NCBI GenBank assembly: GCA_002293965.1
Contig: DBEG01000148.1
Coordinates: 1-5,739, forward strand
Direction of reading: 5' to 3'
DNA length: 5,739 bases
DNA from: Actinobacteria bacterium UBA912
GTDB lineage: Bacteria; Actinomycetota; Coriobacteriia; Anaerosomatales; UBA912
The position numbers were made by a program, and so were the translations under genes. The notes under the pieces are model-generated. The model was not told the origin of the DNA. It saw only the letters and a program-made list of their open reading frames with translations, and made no database searches. The number at the start of each line of letters is the position of its first letter. Position 1 is the first letter of the stretch. Shown one piece after another: positions 1 through 5,739 of the stretch.

Positions 1-73
1 CGATGGTCAGGGACAGGTCGTCGACGGCCACAGTGTCGCCGAATCGCTTGGTGACGCCGATGATCTCGATCAT
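1..73 (-). CDS. Osmoprotectant ABC transporter ATP-binding protein, N-terminal fragment
   Basis: Only the first 24 codons are in the window; the gene runs off the left edge. The visible peptide begins MIEIIGVTKRFG and continues to DDLSLTI, the usual opening of an ABC ATPase: first beta strand, an aromatic A-loop position (Phe in KRFG), then the strand leading to the Walker A region, which lies outside. The ATG overlaps the permease stop codon as ATGA, and a GGAGG Shine-Dalgarno site (complement of 81-85) sits 7 nt upstream. By position it should be the cytoplasmic ATPase that drives the adjacent osmoprotectant importer (ProV/OpuCA/YehX role). The fragment alone proves only an ABC ATPase; the substrate class is inferred from the neighbours. 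Confidence 0.85.
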   Translation of the reverse strand, partial: MIEIIGVTKRFGDTVAVDDLSLTI

Positions 74-1299
74 GAGCCGACCTCCGCGGTGGTGTTGACG
101 CCTAGCCCGCCTCTGCGCTCAAGGGCTGCCCCTACGAGCCGCAGGGTGATGTCGAAGAGCAGCCCTAAGCCGACGATCGCAAGCACCCCAAGCAGCACGA
201 GGTCCTGCGCGGTCTGCTCGAGGCCGTAGAACACGATGCGCCCAAGTCCGCCGCCGCCCACCAGCGCGGCAACGATAGCGCCGGCCGCGGTCTGCACCAG
301 CGCGATGCGAAGGCCGGCGAGCACGACCGGAGCCACCAGCGGCAGCTCGACCTCGAACACCCTGCGAAGCGGACCCATGCCCATCCCGCGCGCGGCGTCG
401 GTGATCCCGCAGTCCAGCGCCTTTACCGCCGCATAGGTCTTGCGGGTGATCGGGTACATCGCGTACAGGAGCAGCACGATGAACACGGGCGCCCAACCGA
501 TCCCGCCGATCCCGAACTCCTCGGCGAGGGGCACGTTCTCACGCAGCCAGCCCATGAGCGGCATCACCAAGCCGATGAACGCCAGCGCCGGCATGACCTG
601 AGCGACATTGAGGACGCCGAAAACGCTCTTCTCGGCCCACGCGCGTTTCGACGCGAGCACGCCGAGCGCGAGCCCGAGCACCAGCGCCACGCCCGAGGCT
701 CCCAGCGTGTATGCGATGTGCTGGATGAGGTTCTCGGTGAGCGGTTGGGCGAAGTTGTGGTACTCGATCATGATCGAGAGGCTGTCGAGCCTGCCCGTCG
801 CGATCAGTGCGACAACTGCCGAAGGGGCGGCTAGCGCCAGCACTGCGCGGGAGGCGGCGCCGCGTATCTCGGCGAATGCGGATGAAATCGCGAGGTAGAC
901 GGCGAATGCGGTCAGCCAGAAGCCGAAGCCGAGCGAGGTGCGCGCCCACTCGGCGGTGGCGGCGTGATCGGCGGCCGACTGCGCCGCGAGGAGCAGCCCG
1001 AGCGGGAGCGTCGCGCCAGCCAGAACCGCTACCGCAGCGGCGACCGGTGCCCGGCCCCGCGCCAGCCCGCGCTCGAGTAGCAGGGCGAGCACTGCGGCCG
1101 CGATCCAGAGCCCGAGCAGCACCCAGCCTCCGCCCCCGAAGGCTTCCAGCGCGCTGAGCTCCTCGCCTGCCTGGATGCGCGAGGGTCTGAGGACCACGAA
1201 AGCGCCGAGAACGGTGGCAAGGGCCCCCAAGAAGGCCCCTGCCGCTCCAATCCTCATCTGTCCGGGTTCTCGATCCCGTTTGCTATTCGAGGAAGCCAT
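70..1299 (-). CDS. Osmoprotectant (glycine betaine/choline family) ABC transporter permease, long YehY-like form
   Basis: This 409-aa polytopic membrane protein should form the channel of an osmoprotectant importer. Hydrophobic segments lie near residues 17-37, 56-76, 85-105, 123-143 and 151-168. They precede a standard importer membrane domain at about 190-390 with segments near 195-216, 232-250, 270-285, 322-345 and 366-390. The ATPase-coupling EAA loop is clear at about 300-325 (DAARGMGMGPLRR, then ELPLVAP). The extra N-terminal membrane region makes it much longer than ProW or OpuCB permeases and resembles E. coli YehY. The first 17 bp overlap the end of the binding-protein gene, which suggests translational coupling. 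The start is not certain: Shine-Dalgarno matches are either 1 nt (GGAG) or 13 nt (GGGAG) from the ATG, and Met15 (codon at 1255-1257) is an alternative. The stop overlaps the ATPase start. GC is high: 44 of 60 bases in one line counted by hand. Confidence 0.9.
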   Translation of the reverse strand: MASSNSKRDREPGQMRIGAAGAFLGALATVLGAFVVLRPSRIQAGEELSALEAFGGGGWVLLGLWIAAAVLALLLERGLARGRAPVAAAVAVLAGATLPLGLLLAAQSAADHAATAEWARTSLGFGFWLTAFAVYLAISSAFAEIRGAASRAVLALAAPSAVVALIATGRLDSLSIMIEYHNFAQPLTENLIQHIAYTLGASGVALVLGLALGVLASKRAWAEKSVFGVLNVAQVMPALAFIGLVMPLMGWLRENVPLAEEFGIGGIGWAPVFIVLLLYAMYPITRKTYAAVKALDCGITDAARGMGMGPLRRVFEVELPLVAPVVLAGLRIALVQTAAGAIVAALVGGGGLGRIVFYGLEQTAQDLVLLGVLAIVGLGLLFDITLRLVGAALERRGGLGVNTTAEVGS

Positions 1300-2248
1300 T
1301 CTCCGTCAGGTACTCCCTTGCAACCGCCGAGGCATCCTCTCCGCCAAGCGCAACCCGCCTGTTGAGCTGCTGCAACGTGACCAGGTCCAGACCCTCGAAG
1401 ACAGGGGCCAGGATCTCCTCGATCTGCGGATACGCCTCCATTATCTCACCGCGCACGACCGGCGTGGGCAGATAGATCGGCGGAACGCCCTTCGTGTCTT
1501 CCAGGACCACCAGGTCGAAGTCGTCGATCTGGCCGTCGGTGCCGTACGTCAGCGAGAAGTTCACGCCATCAGTACCTTCCGAGAGGGCCTTGAGCATCTC
1601 GGCAGTCACTCCGTGGGCTAGCCCAAGTAGCTGCTCGGGAGCCATCTCGAAGCCGTACGCCTCCTCGAAGCCGGCGAGCCCCTTCGAGCTTTCCATCCAC
1701 TCGGCCGAGCCGATCACCTTCGCCTCGCCGCCCTCGTTGATGAACCTCGCGAAGTCCTCCATCGTCTGCAGATTGTTCGCTTCGGCGAAAGCACGCGTCG
1801 TGGCGATGAGCTCAGTGTTGTTCGCCGGCGACGGGGTCAACCAGTGCAGGTCGTGCGTCGCGAGGTCGAGTGCGCGGATGCGGGAGTGGCCTTCCTGTGC
1901 GTTACTCCACAGGTCCTTGCCCTCTTCGCCGTCGTGATAGAACTGTCCCGAGCCCGTGTAATCGACCTGCATGTCGATCTCGTTCTCGAGCATCGCACGC
2001 CTGACGATGTCCGGCGTTCCCAGCCGCGTGTTGTCGACGGTCGGGATGTCGTTGGCTTCGAGCATCTGGATGATCATGCTGCCGATGATCGCACCCTCGG
2101 AGTCCAGGAACGATCCGACCCTGACATCAGGGCCCTGGGGTGTTTCGGCAGGTGTGTCGGCGGGCGGTGTCTCGTTCTGGGCGCAACCGACCAACCCGAG
2201 TGCCAGCACCAGTGACAATCCAAGTAGCAACCACTTACTGCTTCGCAT
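1283..2248 (-). CDS. Osmoprotectant ABC transporter substrate-binding lipoprotein (OpuAC/OsmF family)
   Basis: This 321-aa lipoprotein should capture a quaternary-amine osmolyte outside the membrane and deliver it to the permease. It has a lipoprotein signal: charged start (MRSSK), hydrophobic stretch at residues 6-20, and lipobox LVGC with the lipidated Cys at 22, followed by a Pro/Thr-rich linker to about residue 40. The mature domain has OpuAC-family hallmarks: RVGSF at 43-47, DMQVDYTGSG at 92-101, YGTDGQIDDFDLVVLEDTKG at 235-254 with PPIYLPTPVVR following, and LQQLNRRV at 292-299. The start is supported by an AAAGGGG ribosome binding site (complement of 2258-2265) 9 nt upstream. It is first in the operon, just downstream of a strong promoter. 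The exact ligand (glycine betaine, choline, carnitine or another) cannot be read from the sequence; YehZ/OsmF-type proteins are not always high-affinity betaine binders. Confidence 0.92.
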   Translation of the reverse strand: MRSSKWLLLGLSLVLALGLVGCAQNETPPADTPAETPQGPDVRVGSFLDSEGAIIGSMIIQMLEANDIPTVDNTRLGTPDIVRRAMLENEIDMQVDYTGSGQFYHDGEEGKDLWSNAQEGHSRIRALDLATHDLHWLTPSPANNTELIATTRAFAEANNLQTMEDFARFINEGGEAKVIGSAEWMESSKGLAGFEEAYGFEMAPEQLLGLAHGVTAEMLKALSEGTDGVNFSLTYGTDGQIDDFDLVVLEDTKGVPPIYLPTPVVRGEIMEAYPQIEEILAPVFEGLDLVTLQQLNRRVALGGEDASAVAREYLTENGFLE

Positions 2249-2301
2249 TCGAACGTACCCCTTTCGGTCGAACCGCTGAGTCCTGCGTGATATTGAATCG
2301 A

Positions 2302-2330
2302 AGTATAAGCCGGTTTTATCGGCACCTCAA
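2302..2330 (-). promoter_or_regulatory. Sigma70-type promoter of the osmoprotectant ABC operon
   Basis: On the minus strand, TTGAGG (complement of 2325-2330) and TATACT (complement of 2302-2307) are separated by exactly 17 bp. The -35 and -10 boxes each match four to five of six consensus positions. Transcription would begin near 2295 and give a leader of about 47 nt before the ATG at 2248. The spacer holds a short inverted repeat, GCCG-7 nt-CGGC at 2309-2323, which might bind a regulator but is only 4 bp per arm. The promoter is inferred from sequence alone. Confidence 0.6.
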
Positions 2331-2416
2331 GATTAACATTTGCCGCCACAATGACTAGAGTGTATTGGCAACACCAAAAAGGTACCAGCTTGCGCACACT
2401 TCATCACCACACTCAT

Positions 2417-2421
2417 GGAGG
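2417..2421 (+). promoter_or_regulatory. Ribosome binding site that fixes the epimerase start
   Basis: GGAGG lies 4 nt before the ATG at 2426. The upstream in-frame ATG at 2351 has no Shine-Dalgarno match and would put a polar, His-rich 25-residue extension before the signal segment. The site therefore favours 2426 as the true start. Confidence 0.75.
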
Positions 2422-2425
2422 ATCA

Positions 2426-3871
2426 ATGGGAAAAAGAATAGCGACCATTGTTGTGGTTCTATCCTTGCTTGTGCTGTCTATGGCGCTGCTGATACCACGT
2501 GAAGAACCGGTACTTCTGCCTGAACCAACACTGTGTGAAGGGAAGATTCCCACGCCGAAGACGACGCCTAGTGAGGCCGTGGATCCCGCAACGCCTGGCC
2601 TCAAACGACCCTACCCACTGATTGTAGACAAAATCAGTCGGTACGATGATTCAGAATTAGACGAACAGGGCATAATTCTCGCAAGATACGGAGAAGAGCT
2701 GCATTATAACCCCACAACGATTGGCTTCTACGCCCTGACTCACTACAGGGACTATTACCAGACAGGATCAGAGGAAAGTTTGGAGAAATTCTTGAGCCAC
2801 GCCGAGTGGCTACGCGAGAATTTTGAACCCCGAGAAGATTTCGGTGTTTGGAACTATCATTTCCCCTTCCCCGAGTGGCGTGCCGTGCCTCCTTGGATAT
2901 CAGCGCTCTCGCAAGGTTTGGGGATAAGCGTCATGCTTCAAGCCTGGGATGTGACCGGGGAAGAAGAGTACAGAGAGATTGCCAGACGTGCTGTAAACTC
3001 ATTCGCAGTACTCGTTGAAAATGGCGGGGTCAAATCTGCCAGACCTGATGGAACTGTTTGGTACGAAGAGTACCCGAGCATCGAGAACTCGCATGTGTTG
3101 AACGGTTTCATTTTCGCGCTCGCCGGATTGCGCGACTATTATCTGGCCACCAATGACCCCCAAGCCAAGGAGCTATTCGAGTCGGGTGTTGACAGCCTAA
3201 GAAGGCGCATCACGGAATACGACGTCGGCTACACCTCACTTTACGACAAGTACTACCGAAGTAACACCGTTGCCGGTGGATACCACACTCTTCACATCCG
3301 ACAGATGCTATGGCTGTTCCATGCGACGGGCGATGAACTCTTCTTCACTCATGCAAGAGAGTGGCTCAACTACGACACCGGCTTCATCCAGAGGGTGACC
3401 GCCGATAGCTCGATCGATCCCGACAACCATGGACCCACCAACCTTTACGATGGCACCAAATACTATGGCTTGTGGTCCAGCAATCGACTGCCGGTGACTT
3501 TGATTCTGGATGCCAAAGAGCCGCTGAGCGACATAGATGCCGTCGTCTTCTTCGGCACCTCGAGGGAAACATCACCCCGCTCATTCACGGTCAGCGTCTC
3601 AAACGATCGCCGCAACTGGACAGAGATCCTGGATGTGGATGGCGCGACACCCGAGGCCGTTGGATCGAACCAGACCGGCAGCCACTTCACGGCGATACGG
3701 AAGTACGGGACTAATCGAGCTAACGCCCGTTACATAAGAATCACAGTGAACTCCGTGCACGTAGGCAATGTTGTGGGCTTGCGCGAGATTGATGTCCACT
3801 TCGACCAATCAGACAACATCAACGAAATGTACGAGATGATGCTTGAATCCTTCGAGCCCGTGAGGAGATGA
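2426..3871 (+). CDS. Membrane-anchored D-glucuronyl C5-epimerase-like protein with C-terminal F5/8 type C domain
   Basis: This 481-aa protein probably acts outside the membrane and inverts C5 of D-glucuronyl (or similar uronosyl) residues in a polysaccharide. Seen: basic start (GKR), hydrophobic segment at 5-23 with no clear cleavage site or lipobox, then a Pro-rich linker to about 62. The alpha/alpha-barrel-type epimerase domain (PF06662 family) spans about 80-320, with WISALSQGLGISVM (157-170), NGGV (199-202), WYEEYP (212-217), VLNGFIFALAGL (224-235), SLYDK (271-275) and YHTLHIRQM (286-294). Glu215, Tyr216 and Tyr286 align, from memory, with human GLCE Glu499, Tyr500 and Tyr578. Residues about 340-460 look like an F5/8 type C (discoidin/CBM32-like) domain: FTVSVSNDRRNW (387-398), ARYIRITV (434-441) and GLREIDVHF (451-459). 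GC is low (26 to 36 of 60 in lines counted by hand), which suggests transfer. The polymer substrate is unknown. No other glycan genes are in view. The family call is firm; the exact activity is inferred. Confidence 0.85.
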   Translation: MGKRIATIVVVLSLLVLSMALLIPREEPVLLPEPTLCEGKIPTPKTTPSEAVDPATPGLKRPYPLIVDKISRYDDSELDEQGIILARYGEELHYNPTTIGFYALTHYRDYYQTGSEESLEKFLSHAEWLRENFEPREDFGVWNYHFPFPEWRAVPPWISALSQGLGISVMLQAWDVTGEEEYREIARRAVNSFAVLVENGGVKSARPDGTVWYEEYPSIENSHVLNGFIFALAGLRDYYLATNDPQAKELFESGVDSLRRRITEYDVGYTSLYDKYYRSNTVAGGYHTLHIRQMLWLFHATGDELFFTHAREWLNYDTGFIQRVTADSSIDPDNHGPTNLYDGTKYYGLWSSNRLPVTLILDAKEPLSDIDAVVFFGTSRETSPRSFTVSVSNDRRNWTEILDVDGATPEAVGSNQTGSHFTAIRKYGTNRANARYIRITVNSVHVGNVVGLREIDVHFDQSDNINEMYEMMLESFEPVRR

Positions 3872-3879
3872 GCCCGTGA
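3854..3879 (+). repeat. 10-bp direct repeat spanning the epimerase-mqnE junction
   Basis: GAGCCCGTGA occurs at 3854-3863 and again at 3870-3879, separated by 6 bp. The first copy encodes the last epimerase codons; the second covers the epimerase stop and the mqnE GTG start. It may be a local duplication or a junction scar, or it may be chance. Confidence 0.7.
3862..3867 (+). promoter_or_regulatory. mqnE: mqnE ribosome binding site embedded in the epimerase 3' end
   Basis: GAGGAG lies 8 nt before the GTG at 3876, inside the final Val-Arg-Arg codons of the epimerase. It supports the GTG start and implies that ribosomes finishing the epimerase reach the mqnE start, so the two genes are probably coupled. 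Confidence 0.75.
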
Positions 3880-5015
3880 CATCGTTCCACCTTCACGACC
3901 CGGCGCTTGAGCCCATTGCCCGCAAAGTAATCGCAGGTGAGCGCCTTGATCGAGCCGACGGGATCGCGCTGTATGCGTCGAGGGACCTTCTCGGCATCGG
4001 GCAGATGGCAGATCATGTCCGGCACAAGATCAACGGCGACCGGGTGCACTTCATGGTCAACCGCCACATCAACCCGACCAACATCTGTCGCAACCGCTGC
4101 AAGTTCTGCGCTTTCGCGCGCGACGCCGGCGAGCCGGGTGCCTACGAGATGACGCTCGACGCGGTCGCCGCAGCAGCCCGCGAGGGAGCAGCCGACGGCG
4201 CGTATGAGGTCCACATCGTGAGCGGCCTGCACCCCGAGTGGAGCTACGACTTCTACGTCGACATGGTGCGCCAGGTCCGCAACGCCGTCCCCGACCACGT
4301 GATCGTCCAGGCGTTCACCGCGGTCGAGATCGAGCACATGGCGATAATCGCCGAGAAGACCACGCTCGAAGTCCTTAGCGACCTCAAGCAGGCCGGCCTC
4401 GACGCACTCCCCGGCGGCGGCGCCGAGATCTTCAGCGAGCGCACCCGCGCCGAAGCGTGGGAGAAGAAGACCTCGGGCGACGCATGGCTGCGGATCCACG
4501 GCGAAGCGCATTCGCTGGGCATCGCGACCAACTGCACGATGCTCTACGGGCACATCGAGACTGCCGAGGAGCGCGTTGACCACCTCATCCGCCTGCGCGA
4601 ACAGCAAGACGCCAGCGGCGGGTTCCTCGCGTTCATCCCTCTCGCGTTCCATCCCGCCAACACCGAGCTCGAGAAGCTCCCGGGCACGACCGGCTTCGAC
4701 GACCTCAAGACGCTGGCGATCGCTCGGCTGATGCTCGACAACATACCGCACATCAAGGCGTTCTGGATCATGGTGGGCCTGAAGATCGCGCAGCTCTCGA
4801 CCGCATTCGGCGTCGATGACATCGACGGCACCGTGGTCGAGGAGAAGATCACCCACATGGCCGGCGCGACCACGCCTGAGGCCCTCACCAAAGACGAACT
4901 CATCGCGATGATCTGCGAGACCGGCAACACTGCCGTCGAGCGCGACACGCTCTACCGCACGATCCGCGTCTACCCCGCCTGCGAAGGGACCTGCGAATGC
5001 ATCGCCCCCGCCTAG
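3876..5015 (+). CDS. mqnE: Aminofutalosine synthase (radical SAM)
   Basis: This 379-aa cytoplasmic enzyme of the futalosine menaquinone pathway joins 3-[(1-carboxyvinyl)oxy]benzoate to the adenosyl group of S-adenosylmethionine, giving 6-amino-6-deoxyfutalosine. The radical SAM motif CX3CX2C is at Cys71, Cys75 and Cys78, within NPTNICRNRCKFCAF, and would hold the 4Fe-4S cluster. Further family motifs follow: IVSGLHP (114-120), AFTAVEIEH (146-154), LPGGGAEIF (178-186), TMLYGHIET (221-229), DNIPHIKAFWIM (288-299) and DDIDGT (314-319). AFTAVEI, FWIM and DDIDGT favour MqnE over the related cyclase MqnC. The length is normal and the N-terminal region (GERLDRADGIALY) fits actinobacterial homologues recalled from memory. 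The start is a GTG with GAGGAG 8 nt upstream. The last 19 bp overlap mqnA. The C-terminus ends in a Cys-rich tail (CEGTCEC) of unknown meaning. Confidence 0.95.
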   Translation: MTSFHLHDPALEPIARKVIAGERLDRADGIALYASRDLLGIGQMADHVRHKINGDRVHFMVNRHINPTNICRNRCKFCAFARDAGEPGAYEMTLDAVAAAAREGAADGAYEVHIVSGLHPEWSYDFYVDMVRQVRNAVPDHVIVQAFTAVEIEHMAIIAEKTTLEVLSDLKQAGLDALPGGGAEIFSERTRAEAWEKKTSGDAWLRIHGEAHSLGIATNCTMLYGHIETAEERVDHLIRLREQQDASGGFLAFIPLAFHPANTELEKLPGTTGFDDLKTLAIARLMLDNIPHIKAFWIMVGLKIAQLSTAFGVDDIDGTVVEEKITHMAGATTPEALTKDELIAMICETGNTAVERDTLYRTIRVYPACEGTCECIAPA

Positions 5016-5739
5016 GGCACATCCAGTTCATCAACTGCATGCCTCTCTACTACGGCATGGTCAAGCGCGAGGCACTGCTAGACATCGACCTCGTCAAGGC
5101 CAACCCCGCCGAGCTGGCGCGCGAACTGCTCGCAGGCAACCTCGACATCGCACCCATCCCCGCGATCGAGTACGCCCGACACGCCGAGGAGCTCCTGCTG
5201 ATGCCCGACATCGCGATCTCCTCGGCTGGCGAGGTGCAGTCGATCCTGCTGATCTCGAAGCGACCCGCCGAGGAGCTCTCAGGTGCCACCGTCGCGCTGA
5301 CGAACACCTCGCGCACCTCGCAGGTGCTCACGCAGATCCTGCTTGCGAAACGCTGGGGCGTGACGCCGTCATTCGCCGAGATGCCCCCGGACCTGCCAGC
5401 GATGTTACGCGACGCTGATGCGGCGCTACTCATCGGCGATGAGGCTCTGCGGGTCTACTGGGATCCGCCTGCGGGGCTGCACCTGTACGACCTGGGCGCG
5501 GAGTGGACGGCGTGGACAGGTCTTCCCATGGTGTACGCGGTCTGGGCGGTACGCCGTGACTTCGCGCGCGAGCACCCGGCGGCCGTGGGCATCGTGGCCG
5601 AGGCGCTTGGCGGATCGCTCGCGTGGTGCCGTGGGCACCTCGATGAGATCTCGGAGCACGCTGCCGTGTGGGAGCACTTCGATGCCACGAAGTTCCGCAG
5701 CTACTTCGACGCGCTGCACTTCCGCTTCGGGCCCGAGTA
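4997..5739 (+). CDS. mqnA: Chorismate dehydratase, C-terminally cut by the window end
   Basis: MqnA removes water from chorismate to give 3-[(1-carboxyvinyl)oxy]benzoate, the first step of the futalosine pathway and the substrate of MqnE. The visible 247 codons are open, with the next codon beginning TA at the window edge. The protein has the periplasmic-binding-protein-like fold of the family but no signal peptide, so it is cytoplasmic. Family motifs: GHIQFINCMPLYYG (7-20), TSRTSQ (104-109), ALLIGDEAL (143-151) and YDLGAEWTAWTGLPMVYAVW (164-183). Asn13 corresponds, from memory, to active-site Asn17 of the Streptomyces coelicolor enzyme. The ATG overlaps the mqnE end by 19 bp and has AAGGGA (4984-4989) 7 nt upstream, so mqnE and mqnA are co-transcribed and probably coupled. 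The ending LHFRFGPE resembles the late part of homologues, so roughly 20 to 40 residues are probably missing. Confidence 0.95.
   Translation, partial: MHRPRLGHIQFINCMPLYYGMVKREALLDIDLVKANPAELARELLAGNLDIAPIPAIEYARHAEELLLMPDIAISSAGEVQSILLISKRPAEELSGATVALTNTSRTSQVLTQILLAKRWGVTPSFAEMPPDLPAMLRDADAALLIGDEALRVYWDPPAGLHLYDLGAEWTAWTGLPMVYAVWAVRRDFAREHPAAVGIVAEALGGSLAWCRGHLDEISEHAAVWEHFDATKFRSYFDALHFRFGPE

Noticed and set aside
1175..1937. Plus-strand open frames opposite the binding-protein gene
   Set aside because: They are shadows of the minus-strand lipoprotein gene, which has a lipobox, family motifs, a ribosome binding site and a promoter.
2340..2368. Possible rightward promoter TTGCCG, 17 bp, TATTGG
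   Set aside because: The spacing is right but the -10 match is poor and no extended -10 motif is in the correct place. It is too weak to list as a feature.
2351..2425. Upstream in-frame ATG that would lengthen the epimerase by 25 residues
   Set aside because: There is no Shine-Dalgarno match before 2351, and the extension is polar and His-rich ahead of a normal signal segment. The ATG at 2426 has GGAGG 4 nt upstream.
3872..3875. A terminator between the epimerase and mqnE
   Set aside because: Only 4 bp separate the genes and there is no hairpin followed by a T-run near the junction.
3819..4856. Long 345-codon open frame on the minus strand
   Set aside because: It lies antisense to mqnE, whose motifs are unmistakable. 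The translation is Asp/Glu/Arg/Val-rich with no recognisable domain, as expected from the complement of a high-GC gene.
5050..5719. Minus-strand open frames opposite the right end
   Set aside because: The plus strand here is a continuous mqnA frame with clear family motifs up to the window edge.

Overview
This is a high-GC bacterial window that most likely comes from an actinobacterium. The MqnE and MqnA proteins resemble the actinobacterial (Streptomyces-type) enzymes as I remember them, Shine-Dalgarno sites are of the GGAGG type, and genes are packed with short overlaps. A deep-branching anaerobic lineage such as Coriobacteriia is possible, but the sequence does not settle this.

Minus strand, 1-2248: an osmoprotectant-type (glycine betaine/choline family) ABC importer operon. 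It is transcribed leftward in the order lipoprotein substrate-binding protein, fused-type permease, ATPase (only the first 24 codons lie in the window). The order and the long permease match the OsmF/YehZ-YehY-YehX arrangement. The genes overlap by 17 bp and 4 bp, and a good sigma70-type promoter (TTGAGG, 17 bp, TATACT) lies just upstream.

Intergenic, 2249-2425: a 177-bp AT-richer divergent region. It holds the leftward promoter but no convincing rightward one.

Plus strand, 2426-3871: a membrane-anchored or secreted 481-aa protein with a D-glucuronyl C5-epimerase catalytic domain and a C-terminal F5/8 type C (discoidin-like) domain. The gene is clearly lower in GC than its neighbours. It ends 4 bp before mqnE, and the mqnE ribosome binding site lies inside its last codons. 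It looks like an acquired cargo gene between two housekeeping loci.

Plus strand, 3876-5739: mqnE (aminofutalosine synthase) and mqnA (chorismate dehydratase, cut by the window end). These are the first steps of the futalosine route to menaquinone: MqnA makes 3-enolpyruvylbenzoate from chorismate and MqnE joins it to S-adenosylmethionine. The two genes overlap by 19 bp and are presumably translationally coupled.

The most notable item is the epimerase. It keeps the residues remembered as catalytic in animal heparan sulfate epimerases, in a bacterium with no visible glycosaminoglycan genes nearby. I see no RNA genes, CRISPR array, insertion sequence or phage genes.
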